Below, piece by piece: positions 31,392-41,468 of a stretch of 64,000 nt of DNA. This DNA comes from Prorocentrum cordatum (lineage: Eukaryota; Sar; Dinophyceae; Prorocentrales; Prorocentraceae). The notes under the pieces are model-generated. The model was not told where the DNA came from. It saw nothing but the letters and a program-made list of their open reading frames with translations, and did not search any database. A program made the position numbers and the translations under genes. Numbering within the stretch: position 1 is the first letter of the stretch; the number at the start of each line of letters is the position of its first letter. Location: positions 320,001-384,000 of the forward strand of contig CAUYUJ010009857.1 of the NCBI GenBank assembly GCA_963575745.1, written 5' to 3'.

Positions 31392-31544
31392 TCTTCTGCA
31401 ATGCCGGAACCGGTGCGTTTGAGAAAGACGCATTGGCAGCCTGGTAAACGGGCCGGCTGGCATTCCTGGAGATTCCCAGGACGGCCCCATAGCGCCCGAA
31501 GCCGGCCCCAGACAGATTTTCAGAGATCATCGTGGGGCCCCGAC

Positions 31545-32135
31545 GCGGTCGAACATGCTCTGAGAAGCTTTGCAGGGTGCATCACAGGCCTCAAGAGAGG
31601 CACCTGACTTGCTGAAGGAGGGCTTCGCGCGGCCTCGGATTTCCCCGAGAGAGCCGGAAGATGTTCCCCAGGTGCTTGCTTCAGGAAGCTTCCAAGACGG
31701 CCCCGAGGGCCTCAGAGTGCTTCGGTAAGCCGCCAAGACGGCCCAAGCTGGCGCCCACGGAGTGCTCGATGACGGCCCGGGACTGGGCCTGAGTTGGCCC
31801 AAGATGGCCCCGAGGGGGTGTCAAGGCGGCCCACGAGGGAGCTGAGCGAGATGTGGGAGGCGAGACTGGGGCCCAACCGCACATCCTAGTTGCTTTGATG
31901 CAGTGCTTGCGAGAACAGGACAATGTTTGGGCCAGAGCCTGCCAAGAGCCCCCAAGGACTTGTCCAAGAGTCCAAGAGTGCTGGCGAGATTGCTCCAGGA
32001 GGGGCTCACAGAGACCAAGAGGCATCTGGGACAGGCCCAGAACAACCGCAATACTGCCCCAAGACAACCCATCAGGGCACCTGGCGGAGACCTCCAGGAA
32101 CGTGCAGGACAGCCTCAAATGGCCCATAAGCGGAT
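31545..32135 (+). repeat. Intron-like module M, copy 1
   Basis: Shared with 33960-34505, 34800-35475 and 45615-46240. It carries GGGCTTCGCGCGGC, a short 10-11 bp array, then GAGATG(T/C)GGGAGGCGA(G/T)ACTGG (a PPR-end-like segment), GATGCAGTGC and CAGAGCC(T/C)GCCAAGAG. Confidence 0.75.
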
Positions 32136-32444
32136 GTTTCCTGGGCAGTTTTGTATGCGTCACTTGAATATTTGTGTTGTTTCCGTTGTGGTTGCCCTGG
32201 TTGGGTCCGATCGGACTGGGCGGGTCCATTCGGACCCTGCCGTCGGTCGGAGCGTGTCGGGAGCGTCTCCCAGCGCGTTCTTTCCGCATCACCGTGTTGT
32301 AAACAGGCCTGTCGTCTCTGAAGTATTCTTGCGCCATGATTCGCTGTGTTTGCCGTCCCGTGTCGCGATCAACTTAGTTCTCTTAGGACGTGAGCGGTGC
32401 TTCTGTGGGCGCTGCAATCCTCGTTTTTGCATGCGAGTGTAATC
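32136..32444 (+). repeat. Intron-like module N, copy 1
   Basis: Shared with 34515-34690, 35755-36090 and 46475-46748. Contains TTTTGTATGCG, GGGTCCGATCGGAC and GGTCGGAGCGTGTCGG, then a GTTTGCC(G/A) stretch. It normally ends at a hairpin tag. Confidence 0.78.
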
Positions 32445-32477
32445 TCGTTGACAGCAGTCCACGGGTCAGCCCTAGTC
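32445..32477 (+). repeat. Hairpin tag, copy 15
   Basis: CGTTGAC-AGCA-GTCCACG (one mismatch), then GGTCAGCCCTAGTC. Confidence 0.8.
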
Positions 32478-32687
32478 AGCTTCAGCGCTGGGATCAGCGC
32501 GTGCGAGAAAGCCGGGGAGTGGCAACAGGCTCTCGCGCTGCTCAGGGAGATTTGGGAGGTGAAGGTGGAGCCCAATGTCGTGAGCTACAGCGCTGGGGTC
32601 AGCGCTTGCGAAAAAGGCGCGCAGTTTCAGCAGGCTCTGGCGTTGCTCAGAGAGATACGCGAGGTGACGTTGGAGCCCACCGTCATC
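32478..32687 (+). CDS. PPR-repeat exon or fragment, 2 repeats
   Basis: Two complete PPR repeats (SFSAGISACEKAGEWQQAL..., then SYSAGVSACEKGAQFQQAL...) start immediately after the tag. The frame remains open from 32397 to 33734, but after residue EPTVI it passes through a decayed PPR start (YYKYLAARVPER) into array and CT-rich DNA with no recognisable domain. I therefore limit the call to the repeats. Confidence 0.65.
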
Positions 32688-32899
32688 TATTACTACAAAT
32701 ACCTGGCAGCGCGCGTGCCAGAACGGCCATTCGCTCCCGCGGCGCTGCCTCGGCGGCTCCTTCTCCGCAGCTCCGCTCGGGCCCTCCTAGGCGCCCTGGC
32801 GCCTCCGGGGTCGCCTCCCCTTGGCCCTCGAGTGCCCGAGAGCCTCACAGAAGGGCCAAGGCGCGCACAAAACCCTCTCAGACAGGCCCGACAGAGGCT

Positions 32900-33130
32900 A
32901 CAGACTCCGAAGATCGTGAGAAACGCTAGCATTTCAATGTTTTCAGTTTCCCGAGCTTCTCACCTCCTCGCAGGATCCCGCGGCCCAAGAGGCCCCTGGA
33001 GAGCCCCAAGATGGCCCATAGGACGACCTCAAGACACTCCCAAGACAGCCCCATCTATTGCCCAGGAGGTGCCCAAGCAAGGCCCCAAGCAGGCCCCAAG
33101 TTGGCCTCAAGAGTGCCCCCATGAGCGACC
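32900..33130 (+). repeat. 10-11 bp array, short
   Basis: AT-rich linker (AACGCTAGCATTTCAATG) followed by units CCCAAGAGGCC, CCCAAGATGGCC and CCCAAGACAGCC. Confidence 0.7.
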
Positions 33131-33209
33131 CCCCGGGGAATCCGGCACTCGGCAACGCGTGCGTCCAGGCCAGGTGGGTGATTCGTACGGTGGCCGCCCC
33201 TCGCGCCTC

Positions 33210-33560
33210 CCTCATGTCTCCTCGCTCTTTGCTCCTCGCTCCTTGATCCTTGCTCTACGCTTCTCGATCCTCGCCCGTGGCTGCTCGCCCCTCGTGGCTC
33301 GCTCCTTGCTCCTCTCTATCCTCGCACGCTGCTCCCCGCTCATCGCCCGTCTCTCACTGCTCATTGCTCCTCTCTTCTTCTCTCCCCTCTCCTCTCTCTT
33401 CTCTCGTCGCTCCGCCCTCTTGGACACTCGCACCTCTCTCCTCCTCCCGCCTCCTCCTCAGCCCTCCATCCTCTCTCCTCTCTCCTCAGCCGCCGCTCCT
33501 TGCTCCTCCCTGATCGCTGCCTCCTCGCTGCTCCCTCCTCCTGCCCGGCTCTCCTCGCTC
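33210..33560. repeat. Pyrimidine-rich GCTCCTCGCTC-type repeat, second block
   Basis: Same class as 16495-16780, about 350 bp. Confidence 0.75.
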
Positions 33561-33574
33561 CTCTTCCGAGCACG

Positions 33575-33745
33575 AAGCAGGCACCAGCAGCGGCAGCACA
33601 CAGCATGCAGCTGGCAGCGGCCAGCAGCATGCAGCAGGCAGACCGACCTGCAACCCACAGCTGCAACAGCATTCTGCAGCGGCAAGCATTATCAACAGCA
33701 CGCAACAACTGAAGCAGCCAGCAGCACGCAGTAGCAGGCGCGGAC
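33575..33745. repeat. CAGCAG-rich degenerate repeat
   Basis: GGCAGCAGGC, GCAGCAGCAC and CAGCATGCAG-like units. A related block lies at 47290-47640. Both follow a PPR tract and precede a hairpin tag. Confidence 0.75.
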
Positions 33746-33833
33746 TGCGAAGCTCGAGCCCCGCGTTATCATTTCAGCCTTTCGGCAACATGCCCGCCTT
33801 CATATGCCAGTTCGTGAACAGTTTGTGGACGTA

Positions 33834-33854
33834 GTCCACACGTTCGCCCTTGTG
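33834..33854 (+). repeat. Hairpin tag, copy 16 (compensated stem)
   Basis: TGTGGAC-GTA-GTCCACA, then CGTTCGCCCTTGTG. The outer pair is T-A instead of C-G. Distal tag sequence is diverged. Confidence 0.8.
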
Positions 33855-33959
33855 AGTTATAACGCCGGAATCAGCGCTTGCGAGAAAGGTGAGCAGTGGC
33901 AGCAGGCTCTATCGCTACTCAGCGAGATGTTGGAGGCGAAGTTGAAGCCGGACGTCATC
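33855..33959 (+). CDS. Single PPR-repeat exon or fragment
   Basis: One complete PPR repeat (SYNAGISACEKGEQWQQAL through EAKLKPDVI) plus the next SY, directly after the tag. It then passes into intron-like module M. An isolated PPR helix-end-like segment (LREMREARLDPDH) appears about 200 bp later within the module at 34160-34195. Confidence 0.6.
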
Positions 33960-34505
33960 AGCTACAGGGTGCAACACAGCTCGGGGTCTCCCTGGAGAGC
34001 CTTAACAGGGCCCAAGAGTGCACCGGGAAGCTTCCAAGACGGCCCAAGTCGGTCCCAGGAATGCCCACGAGGGCCCCAGGAGGGCCCGACGATCGCCCGG
34101 CAGAGGCCTCGGCCCAAGATGGCCCCGAGAGGTCGTCAAGACGGCCCAAGAAGCACCTGAGGGAGATGCGGGAGGCGAGACTGGATCCCGACCACAGCCA
34201 TGTTCTGCTGATGCAGTGCGTGCGAGAACAGGGCACTTTGGGACTGGAACGTTCGGGCCAGAGCCCGCAGCGAGGCCCCCAAGGACCTGTCGAAGAGGGC
34301 CAGCGAGAGGGCCCCAGGAGGGACTCAGCGAGCACAAGAAACATCCAGGGCAGCCACAGAACAATCCCAAGACAGCTCCGAGACTAGCCAATAGGGCCCC
34401 TTGAGGAGACCCCCAGGCAAAGTGCAGGACAGCCCCAGGTGGTCCGAGAGCTTCGAGGCGATCCAGAGCATCCCCAGAGCTCCAAGGTGCCCCCAGGTGT
34501 AATTG
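33960..34505 (+). repeat. Intron-like module M, copy 2
   Basis: Shares GGAAGCTTCCAAGACGGCCC, GATGCGGGAGGCGAGACTGG and CCAGGAGGGACTCAG(C/A)GAGCAC with the other copies. Confidence 0.75.
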
Positions 34506-34514
34506 TTGCTCAGT

Positions 34515-34690
34515 GATTTGAGGAGCACGCACGGCACGTGGCTGACCGGTACCGACGCTGGTTGGAACGTGTCGAAAGCGTCCCAGCGCGCTCCCTCCAC
34601 AGTGCCGTGTCGCGAATAGGTTGATCTATCTTGATGATTCATTTCGCAATGACTCGCTGTGTTTGCCGTGCTGTGTCGTAACGTTGTTCT
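34515..34690 (+). repeat. Intron-like module N, copy 2 (tag lost)
   Basis: Contains GTGTCGAAAGCGTCCCAGCG and the TTTGCCGTGCTGTGTCG segment, but no hairpin tag or PPR start follows. Confidence 0.7.
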
Positions 34691-34799
34691 ATAAGGCGAG
34701 GCAGGCGCACTGTGGCAGCTTGGCAAACGGTTGAGGGGCCAGACCCTCCACATTGGCCCCGAGCGCCTCAAGAAGGCCTCAGAAACGGCATCAGAGATC

Positions 34800-35475
34800 C
34801 CCAGACGGCCCGCACACGGTCGCAGAGGCCCTAAGATGCGTTGCAGGGTGCACAGCAGGCCAAGAGAGGACCACAGAGGCGCCAAGAGAGGCCCCAGATA
34901 AATTGCTTCAGGTGGGCTTCGCGCGGCTTCGAAGTTGCCCAAGAGCGCTAGAGGGCTCCAGACTGCCCCAGAAGATTCCAAGACGGCACAAGCGTGCCCC
35001 AGAGTGACGCAGGAAGCCTCCAAGATGGCCCAAGTCGGCCCTAGGAATGCCCAGGGGCCCCCGGAGGCCCCGATGATGACCCAGGGGAGGCCTGAGTTTG
35101 CCCAAGACAGCCCTGAGGGGACACCAAGACGGCCCAAGATGGCCCTGAGGTGTGGGAGGCGACACTGACGCCCGACCGCATCCATGTTTTGACGCAGTGC
35201 GTGCTAGAGTAGGGTGCTATGGGGCTGGGACGTCTGGTTCAGAGCCCGCCGAGAGGCCCCCAACGATGGGTCCAACAGGGCCGGCGAGTCGGCACCAGGA
35301 GGGATTCAGAGAGCCTAAGCAGCGTCCAGGGTAGCCCCGGACTGCCTTGAGACGGCCCCGAGACGACCCAACATGGTCCCTGGCGGAGACCCCCCAAGCC
35401 AGTGCCAGACAGCCCCAAGTGGCCAAAGAGCTTCGAAGCGCTTCAGGGCAGCCTCAGGTGGCTCCAAGGTGCCCC
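34800..35475 (+). repeat. Intron-like module M, copy 3
   Basis: Shares GTTGCAGGGTGCA, GGGCTTCGCGCGGC and GTGGGAGGCGACACTG. Follows copy 2 of module N. Confidence 0.75.
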
Positions 35476-35647
35476 CAAGACGGCCCAGAAGACGTCCTCC
35501 CCATTTTTTCAGCCCCAAGACGGCCACACGCATCGAAAACCTTATATTTGAAATGTCTCGGGCCTCCTCGTCTTGACAGCCCCAGACGGCCCTAACAATG
35601 ATTGTGCCACTTGCTACCCCTGAATTTCATCTACAAGAAAGCCTTAT

Positions 35648-35750
35648 CAGCTACGCAGCTGGACTCGGCGCGTGCGATAAGAGCGAGCGTGGCATGCACG
35701 TGTTGCTGTTACTTAGCAACTTGGTAGCTGAGCGGTATCTTGGTAGCTGA
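35648..35750 (+). pseudogene. Degenerate PPR repeat
   Basis: SYAAGLGACDKSERGMHVLLLLSNL can be read. It matches the start of a PPR repeat but lacks the W and the EPNV ending. A close paralogue lies at 46385-46495. Confidence 0.6.
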
Positions 35751-35754
35751 GCGG

Positions 35755-36090
35755 CATCTCTTCATCAACTTTGCCTGGCAAATTTGTATGCGAAGTCCTC
35801 GCTTTGACGGTTTATCGTTGCCGTCATGGTTGGTCTTGATTGGGTCCGACCGGATTCTGAAACCTGCCGGCATGTCGGAGGTCCGATCGACTGGCCGTGA
35901 ACTCGGCCGCCAGTCGGAGCGTGTCGAGGGCGTCCCAGCGCGCTCCCTCCACAGTGCTTTGTCGCGAAGAGATTTGTCGTCTCGGATGTTTCGTTGTGCC
36001 CTGATTCCATATGTTTGCAGTGCCATGTAGCGATCAACGGTGACCACGCGCATGCGCTGCAAACATCATTTCTGCATGCGAGTGCGATCG
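35755..36090 (+). repeat. Intron-like module N, copy 3
   Basis: TTTGCCTGGCAAATTTGTAT, GGGTCCGACCGGA and GTCGGAGCGTGTCGAGGGCG, then CATGCGAGTGCGATCGCGTA before the tag. Confidence 0.78.
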
Positions 36091-36122
36091 CGTAGACGGT
36101 AGTCCACGGGTCAGCCTTAGTC
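36091..36122 (+). repeat. Hairpin tag, copy 17
   Basis: CGTAGAC-GGTA-GTCCACG (one mismatch), then GGTCAGCCTTAGTC. Confidence 0.8.
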
Positions 36123-36132
36123 AGCTCAGGTT

Positions 36133-36237
36133 AGCTACAGTGCTGGGATCAGCGCGTGTGCTAAATCCGGACAGTGGCAGCGGGCTTCGGCGTTGCTCAT
36201 GGAGATGCGGGAGGCGAAGGTGGAGTCCAGCATCATG
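36133..36237 (+). CDS. Single PPR-repeat exon or fragment
   Basis: One PPR repeat (SYSAGISACAKSGQWQRASALL through EAKVESSIM) lies 10 bp after the tag because of an extra CAGCTCAGGTT-like insertion. This insertion repeats the AGCTAC start, as at copy 5. The following sequence (CACGATTCTGGGTCAAGCGC) is a decayed second repeat. Confidence 0.6.
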
Positions 36238-36594
36238 CCTGTATCACGATTCTGGGTCAAGCGCGTGAGAGATAGAAAAGCGGTGCTGGGAAGTGCCCTT
36301 CACCAGTGCCTAGGGTGAGGTCGAATTCTGCAAAGATGGTCCCAATCACCCCTAGACGCCTCAACATTGCCTCACGGTGCCCCCCCAGATCCGCGCGTCG
36401 TCGTCATCGATTTCTTTTGTTTTTCCTTCTTTTCCCCTCCGTAGCCCGCTTCGCTCAAGCTGCTCTTGCTCAAGGTGGCTTGCGCAGCCGGGGCACTGCT
36501 GGCGGTCGCGCCCGCGGGCCTCGCCATAGAGACCGCGGCTGCGCGGCGGTGGCGCCAGCGGGCGGCCGCCTGGGCGGCTCGCGTCGCGCGCGCC
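36238..36594. other. No recognisable gene
   Basis: Decayed PPR start, then an AT-rich linker-like stretch (CATCGATTTCTTTTGTTTTT at about 36407) without the usual long array after it. Confidence 0.5.
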
Positions 36595-36860
36595 GACGGC
36601 TCCACGCGGGCTCCGGACGCCGCTGGCGCTGCGGGCGCCGCTGGCGCCGCTGGCGCTGCTGGCGCCGCGGCTGCCGCGGGCGCCTCTTGCACCGTCGGCG
36701 CCGCTGGCGCTGCTCGCGACGCTGGCGTCACCAGGGCTGCCGCTGCCGCCAGCGCCGCCAGCGCCGCCGGCGCCGCGGGCGCCGCGGATGCCGCGGGCGC
36801 TGCGGGTGACGCGGGCGCCGCCGGCGCTGCAGCCGCCCTGGCGCCGCCTCCGCGCCTGGC
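36595..36860. repeat. GCTGGCGCC-type GC-rich repeat
   Basis: Loose 9-bp units GCTGGCGCC / GCGGGCGCC. They read poly-Ala/Gly on the plus strand and Gly-Ala-Ser/Arg on the minus strand; both strands are open. Confidence 0.8.
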
Positions 36861-37107
36861 GTCTCGGGTGGCCGGCCCTGGCCCTGCTGCTGACGGTGGG
36901 CGGGCTGGCGCCGTTCCGCCGCCGGCCCCGTCGCTGGCCTAGCCGGCGGGCAGGCCGACGCTGGCCCTGCCGCGGCCGCGGCCGCTTGCCGCGCTGCCCT
37001 GGACGCGGCCTAGGCTGCGGCGGCAGTTGGGCTCTGGACTGCTTCCTGCGCCGGGGCCTGGGCCGCCGTGCTCTGGGCCGCCGTGCTGGCCGCGCGGGCG
37101 GCCTGCG

Positions 37108-37545
37108 CGCACGACGGACTCCAGCAGCACGTCCATGAGCATCACGACGGACCCCAGCAGCCTCATCGTGAGCAACGCGACGGGTGCCAGCAGCACCATC
37201 GTGAAGAGCTCGACGGGTTCCAGCAGTACGATAACGAGCAGCACGACGGACGCCAGCGGCAGCACGATCGTGAGCAGCATGGCGGACTCTAGCAGCATCG
37301 TCGGGAGCAGCACGGCGGACCCCAGCAGCACGAACGTGAGCAGCACGACGAGCTCCAGCAGCACCATCGTGACCAACACGACAGACCCCAGCAGCGCGTC
37401 CGTGAGCAGCACAACGGACTTCCAGCGGCGAGACCGTGAGCAGCACGATGGACTCCAGCAGCATGGTCGCGACCAGCACGACGGAGTCCAGCAACACCCT
37501 CGTGAACAACGTGATAGACTCCAGGTGCACGTCCGTGGGCAGGCG
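37108..37545. repeat. 33-bp minisatellite, block 1
   Basis: Units of 33 bp (some 36) built on AGCAGCACGACGGACTCCAG then CAGCACCATCGTG. Start-to-start checks: 37113, 37146, 37179. The plus frame 37027-37698 reads the 11-residue repeat SSTTDSSSTIV; the minus frame reads Leu/Val-rich repeats. Confidence 0.88.
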
Positions 37546-37989
37546 ACGGACCCCAGGTCGGCTGCCGAATGCGCGGCCTTCCTCCGAGGGCTTGCGGCCG
37601 CTGGGCACGACGTTGTAGAGTGGGCCGATCGAGAGGGCGCGGCGCTGCCGCGGCGCCTGCGCGGGCTGCGGCCCGCGGGCCCGGCCGGGGACCATTAACT
37701 TTGAACGCGGCCGTTGCGTGCCTGGCCCCAGGTCCCAGCTCGCTATGCGGTCTTGTAACCCTGGTCGCCTCTGTTGGAGGAGGACGGCGCCTCCCCCGTC
37801 GCCCCGTCACTCGCCTCGATTTTCTGGCCCGGACGTGCCCTCGGGAGTGGTGCCCCATCCTTGCTCCGCCCTGGTTCGCGCGTGTCTCGGCCTAGTCCGT
37901 CCCGGGGTCCAGGGCGCCTCCCGGATGGCCTGGGCCCGGGTCGCCCTGGGGAAAGGGCAGCGCCGGCGGTGCTTGCTACACCTGTGAGT

Positions 37990-38004
37990 GCGACGATCAG
38001 TCGC
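37990..38004. repeat. GATCA-loop hairpin, copy 1
   Basis: GCGAC-GATCA-GTCGC perfect 5-bp stem. Confidence 0.75.
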
Positions 38005-38383
38005 GAATGCTCTGGCTGCCTTGCTTCCAGCCTGGAGATCGAACGAGACTGCCAGTCAGCCGGGGCAGGTCTTCTCACGCCTGGAGGTGCCCCTCTGTCG
38101 GGAGGATCTGGTGACGCGCGTGGCCGCCGCATCAACGAAGGGGGGGGCCCATTCGGTGGGCGGGCGTATGGGGCCCCATCGATACCTTCCCTCGCCCCTG
38201 CGGGATTCCGCGAGATGCCGACGATGTTCGCTCCGGCGTCTCCAACCCGGCGGGGCCTGGAATGGCGCGCAGTCCTCCGGGCAATGGGCTCCTTTGCGCG
38301 GCGCTTCCCGCCTGCTGAACGACTCCCCCAGGTCAATCCGTTGGAGCGGAAGCGCCCGCGCCGTTTTTTTGCCACCTGTGCGT

Positions 38384-38398
38384 GCGGCGATCAGTCGC
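38384..38398. repeat. GATCA-loop hairpin, copy 2
   Basis: GCGGC-GATCA-GTCGC, one G-T wobble in the stem. The 5' flank ACCTGTG(A/C)GTGCG is shared with copy 1. Confidence 0.7.
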
Positions 38399-38954
38399 GA
38401 TTCCTGGCACCTGGTGCAAGCGCATCCTTGCAGCTCGCGGAGTGGTTTCCCCCCTGGGGCGGCTCCAGCGCTGAATGGTATGTCCGATCTGGGAATGCGC
38501 CTGCCTGGTCTGTCCGCCTGCTGTCCAGCAGCTGGGGGCGGCCGCCTGGGCCTGGGCGGCGGGGTCGCGCGGGCGCTCGGGATGGGCTGGCCAATCGCTT
38601 GGTTCGGCCAGGTTGCTCTCGCGCGGCAGACGCTCCCCCCGACCGCAGGCCGCTCCAGCCCAGGGGCGGCCCAGGGGCGGATGGGTCCAGCAGATCGACC
38701 GAATCCATGCGATTCCCCTGGCCGGGGATGTGGAGTTCGGCTGGGGCGTCGACGACGTCGGCGGCGCCCTCGACCGCGTCGGTGGGCTAGGGGTGTGTGC
38801 TTGGTGGAGGGCGGCGCCGCCCTTGTCGCCGCAGTCGGATTCGCCTCGGAATCCGGTCCAGGCGTGTCCTCGGGCGCCCCCCTGGCCTTGCCCCGCCTTG
38901 GCTTTCCTGTCGCGGACGCGTTTCGGCCTTGCGTGCTTCGGCTCTCGCCGCCCT

Positions 38955-40480
38955 GGCCGCGAGCAGCATGGCGGGCTCCTGCAGCGGCATCTGGTGCTGC
39001 ATGTCGGACTCCAGCAGCGCGTGCGTTACCATCTGCTCGGCCCGCGGCGTCGCCAGTGTGAGCGGCATAGCAGGCGCCAGCGGCGCCATCGCGAGCAGCA
39101 CGACGGACCCCAGCGGCGTGATCGTGGGCAGCAGCGGGCTCCTTCAACGCGACGGACTTGAGCAGTCCGACCAGGAGCGGCAAGTTCGAGTCCAGCAGCG
39201 CCATCGCGGGCAGCGTGACGGACTCCAGCAGCGCGGCCCGCTGCAGATGGCGGGCTTCAGCAGCGCCGCCGCGAGCAGCGCTCCGGACTCCAGGGCGCTA
39301 AAATTAGCTGCAAGGTGGGCTCCAGCAGCGCTCCTCGGCGGCGCGTCCGTAAGCAGCGCGGCGAATTCCAGCGAGCCGACCGTGGGCAGACGGCGTTCTC
39401 CAGCAACGACATCGGGGGCAGCGCGGCGGACTCCAGCAGCATGGCCGCGAGCATCAGGGCGGATTCAGCAGCGTGACGCGCGCCAGCAGTGCCGCTGTAG
39501 GCAACGCGATCGCCCGATCACGACAGTGAGCAGCGCGACGGGCTTCAACAGCACGGCCGCGGGCAGCATGACAGACTCCTGCGCTCCAGCGTGAGCGGCG
39601 CGACGGGCTCCAGCAGGGCGACCTTGAGCAGCGCCGCGGACTCATCGTGAGTGTCGCGACGGGCGCCTGCAGCGCCGCCGTGAGCAGCGTGCCAGACTCC
39701 AGCAGCACGAACGTGAGCAGCTCGGCAAACTCCAGCGGCACCCGCGCGAGCAGCGTGGTGGGCTCATGCAGCGCGATCGCGAGCAGCGCGTCGGGCCCCT
39801 GCGCGCCATCGTGAACGGCGCCGCGGACTCCAGCAGCGCGACCGTGGGCAGCGCGACTGGCTCCAGAAGCAGCACCACGAGCATCGTGACGGACTCCAGC
39901 AGCACGTCCGTTAGAAGCAGGTCGGCCCTCGGAGCCGCCAGTGAGAGCAGCGTGACGGGCGCCGGCGGCGCCATCGTGAGCAGCGCGACGGATTCCAACT
40001 GGGCGGCCGTCAGTAGCGCGGCGGGCTCCAGCAGCAGCGCCCGGAGCAGCGCGGTGGGCCCCTCAGCGCGACCGCGAGCAACAGGTCGGGCTCCAACTTC
40101 GCCGTCGCGGGCAGCGCGGCGGGCGCCAGCAGCGCCATCTTGAGCAGCGCGACGGACTCGATCAGGACGATCGTCGGCAACGCGACGGATGTTGGCGGTA
40201 GCGTCGCGGGCAGCGCGACGAACTTCAGCCGCGCGATCGCGCGCTGCGCGACGGGCTCCAGCGGCGGCGTCGCGAGCAGCGCTGCAGACACCGCCAGCGG
40301 TGCCGCGGGCGGTGACGGACTCCGGCAGCGCCACCATGGGCGGCGCGACGGGCTCAAGCAGCACCCTTGGGAGCAGCGTGACCGTTACCAGCATCAGCAG
40401 CAATGCGAAGGGCGCGGCGCGCTCCCGCAGCGCGACCGGTGCAGCAGGGCAGACTCCTGCCGCACCGTCGTGGCCGCCTC
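38955..40480. repeat. 33-bp minisatellite, block 2
   Basis: Diverged units of the same class as block 1 (CAGCAGCGCGACGGACTCC, GCCATCGTGAGCAGCGCGAC), about 1.5 kb long. Units such as GGCGCCAGCGGCGCCATCG recur. Confidence 0.82.
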
Positions 40481-41468
40481 TCGTCCTCGGCGGGTAGCTG
40501 GTGATAGTTGCGGGGCGGCGGGTCCGCCAGCTGGGGGCAAGAGGAGTTCGGACTGGGGCGTCCAGGGTCGGGGTTCCAAATGGGCGACGGCCGCGGCGCG
40601 CGCTTCCTTGGGGCTCCCATGGGCAGCCCCGCGGCGGCCATCGCTGCGCTCAGAAGCGGCGGCGATATATCTGCAGGGCCCCATGGCGTGAGCTCGGCGT
40701 CGTCTGGGGTGCTGTCCGGGCCCAGAGTGGCCTTCCCAGGTCGCTTCGCGGAGAAGACGGCGACCGCGGCAGCCTGTCCGCAAGTCTGGGCGACGATCAG
40801 TCGCCTGGTCGCCTGCGCAGTGCGAGCTCGCCTGCCCTTGCGGTTTAGCAAGGCGCGCCTTGTGAGCGCGCCGTTTGGGGGGCGCGCGCGCTTCGAAGAG
40901 CAGTCTTCGAAAGGGGCTTCCGAGGAGCTGCGTGGGACCTGCGGAAAGGTTTCGGGCGCGCGTATTGGGAGCGACATGGGAAACGCTTCTCGGGACACGC
41001 TGCAAGTTCAAGAAGGCCGCTCCGGATGCAAGGATGCCTGGCCCGGGGCCTTCGAGGGGCTGGCCTACCCTGTGCTGCCGGTTTCTGATCTGGATCCTTG
41101 TTAGCTCTCAGAGAGCTGGGACAACCCCAGGTAGTAGGGCGCCGGAAGAGGGCGGACAGGTTTTTCGAATAACTCTGGAAGGACCAGAAGAGAGCTTCCG
41201 AAGGACCTTCTTGAGAGCTTCCGGGAAGCGGGGCGCGGTCGGCTCGCGCTCAGTCCCGCCAGTGGCGCGTGCCCCGACGATCGAGGCATGTGGATCATGG
41301 GGTGGCAACTTGGCGGGCGCCTGTGCGACGGTCACGGAGCTCTGTTCGCCCCCGTGCTCACCTGTCAGCGTCCCTGGATATCCCGTACCTGGTACCTGGA
41401 GCGCTCGGTTAACAGTGCGCGGCCGCCGCCCACCCAGGCCGCTGCGCCGGCTGATTGTTGGGCGGTGA
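40481..41468. other. GC-rich region without a recognised gene
   Basis: Contains the third GATCA-loop hairpin at 40789-40805. No protein domain or RNA gene was recognised. Confidence 0.5.
40789..40805. repeat. GATCA-loop hairpin, copy 3 (extended stem)
   Basis: GGCGAC-GATCA-GTCGCC. The stem is one pair longer than in copy 1, with both sides consistent. Confidence 0.72.

Larger units (their letters stand above)
37546..38954. other. GC-rich region without a recognised gene
   Basis: Open on several frames because of composition. Contains a diverged internal duplication: GGCGCCTCCCCCGTCGCC at about 37788 and GGCGCCGCCCTTGTCGCC at about 38810, each followed by GTG(C/T)CCTCGGG. Contains two of the three GATCA-loop hairpins. 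No domain was identified. Confidence 0.5.

Noticed and set aside
40-36130. The hairpin tag as conserved peptide VVDxVHGSALV
   Set aside because: The same reading appears in many copies, but copies 11, 17 and 19 keep the hairpin while changing the peptide or frame, so structure explains the conservation better.
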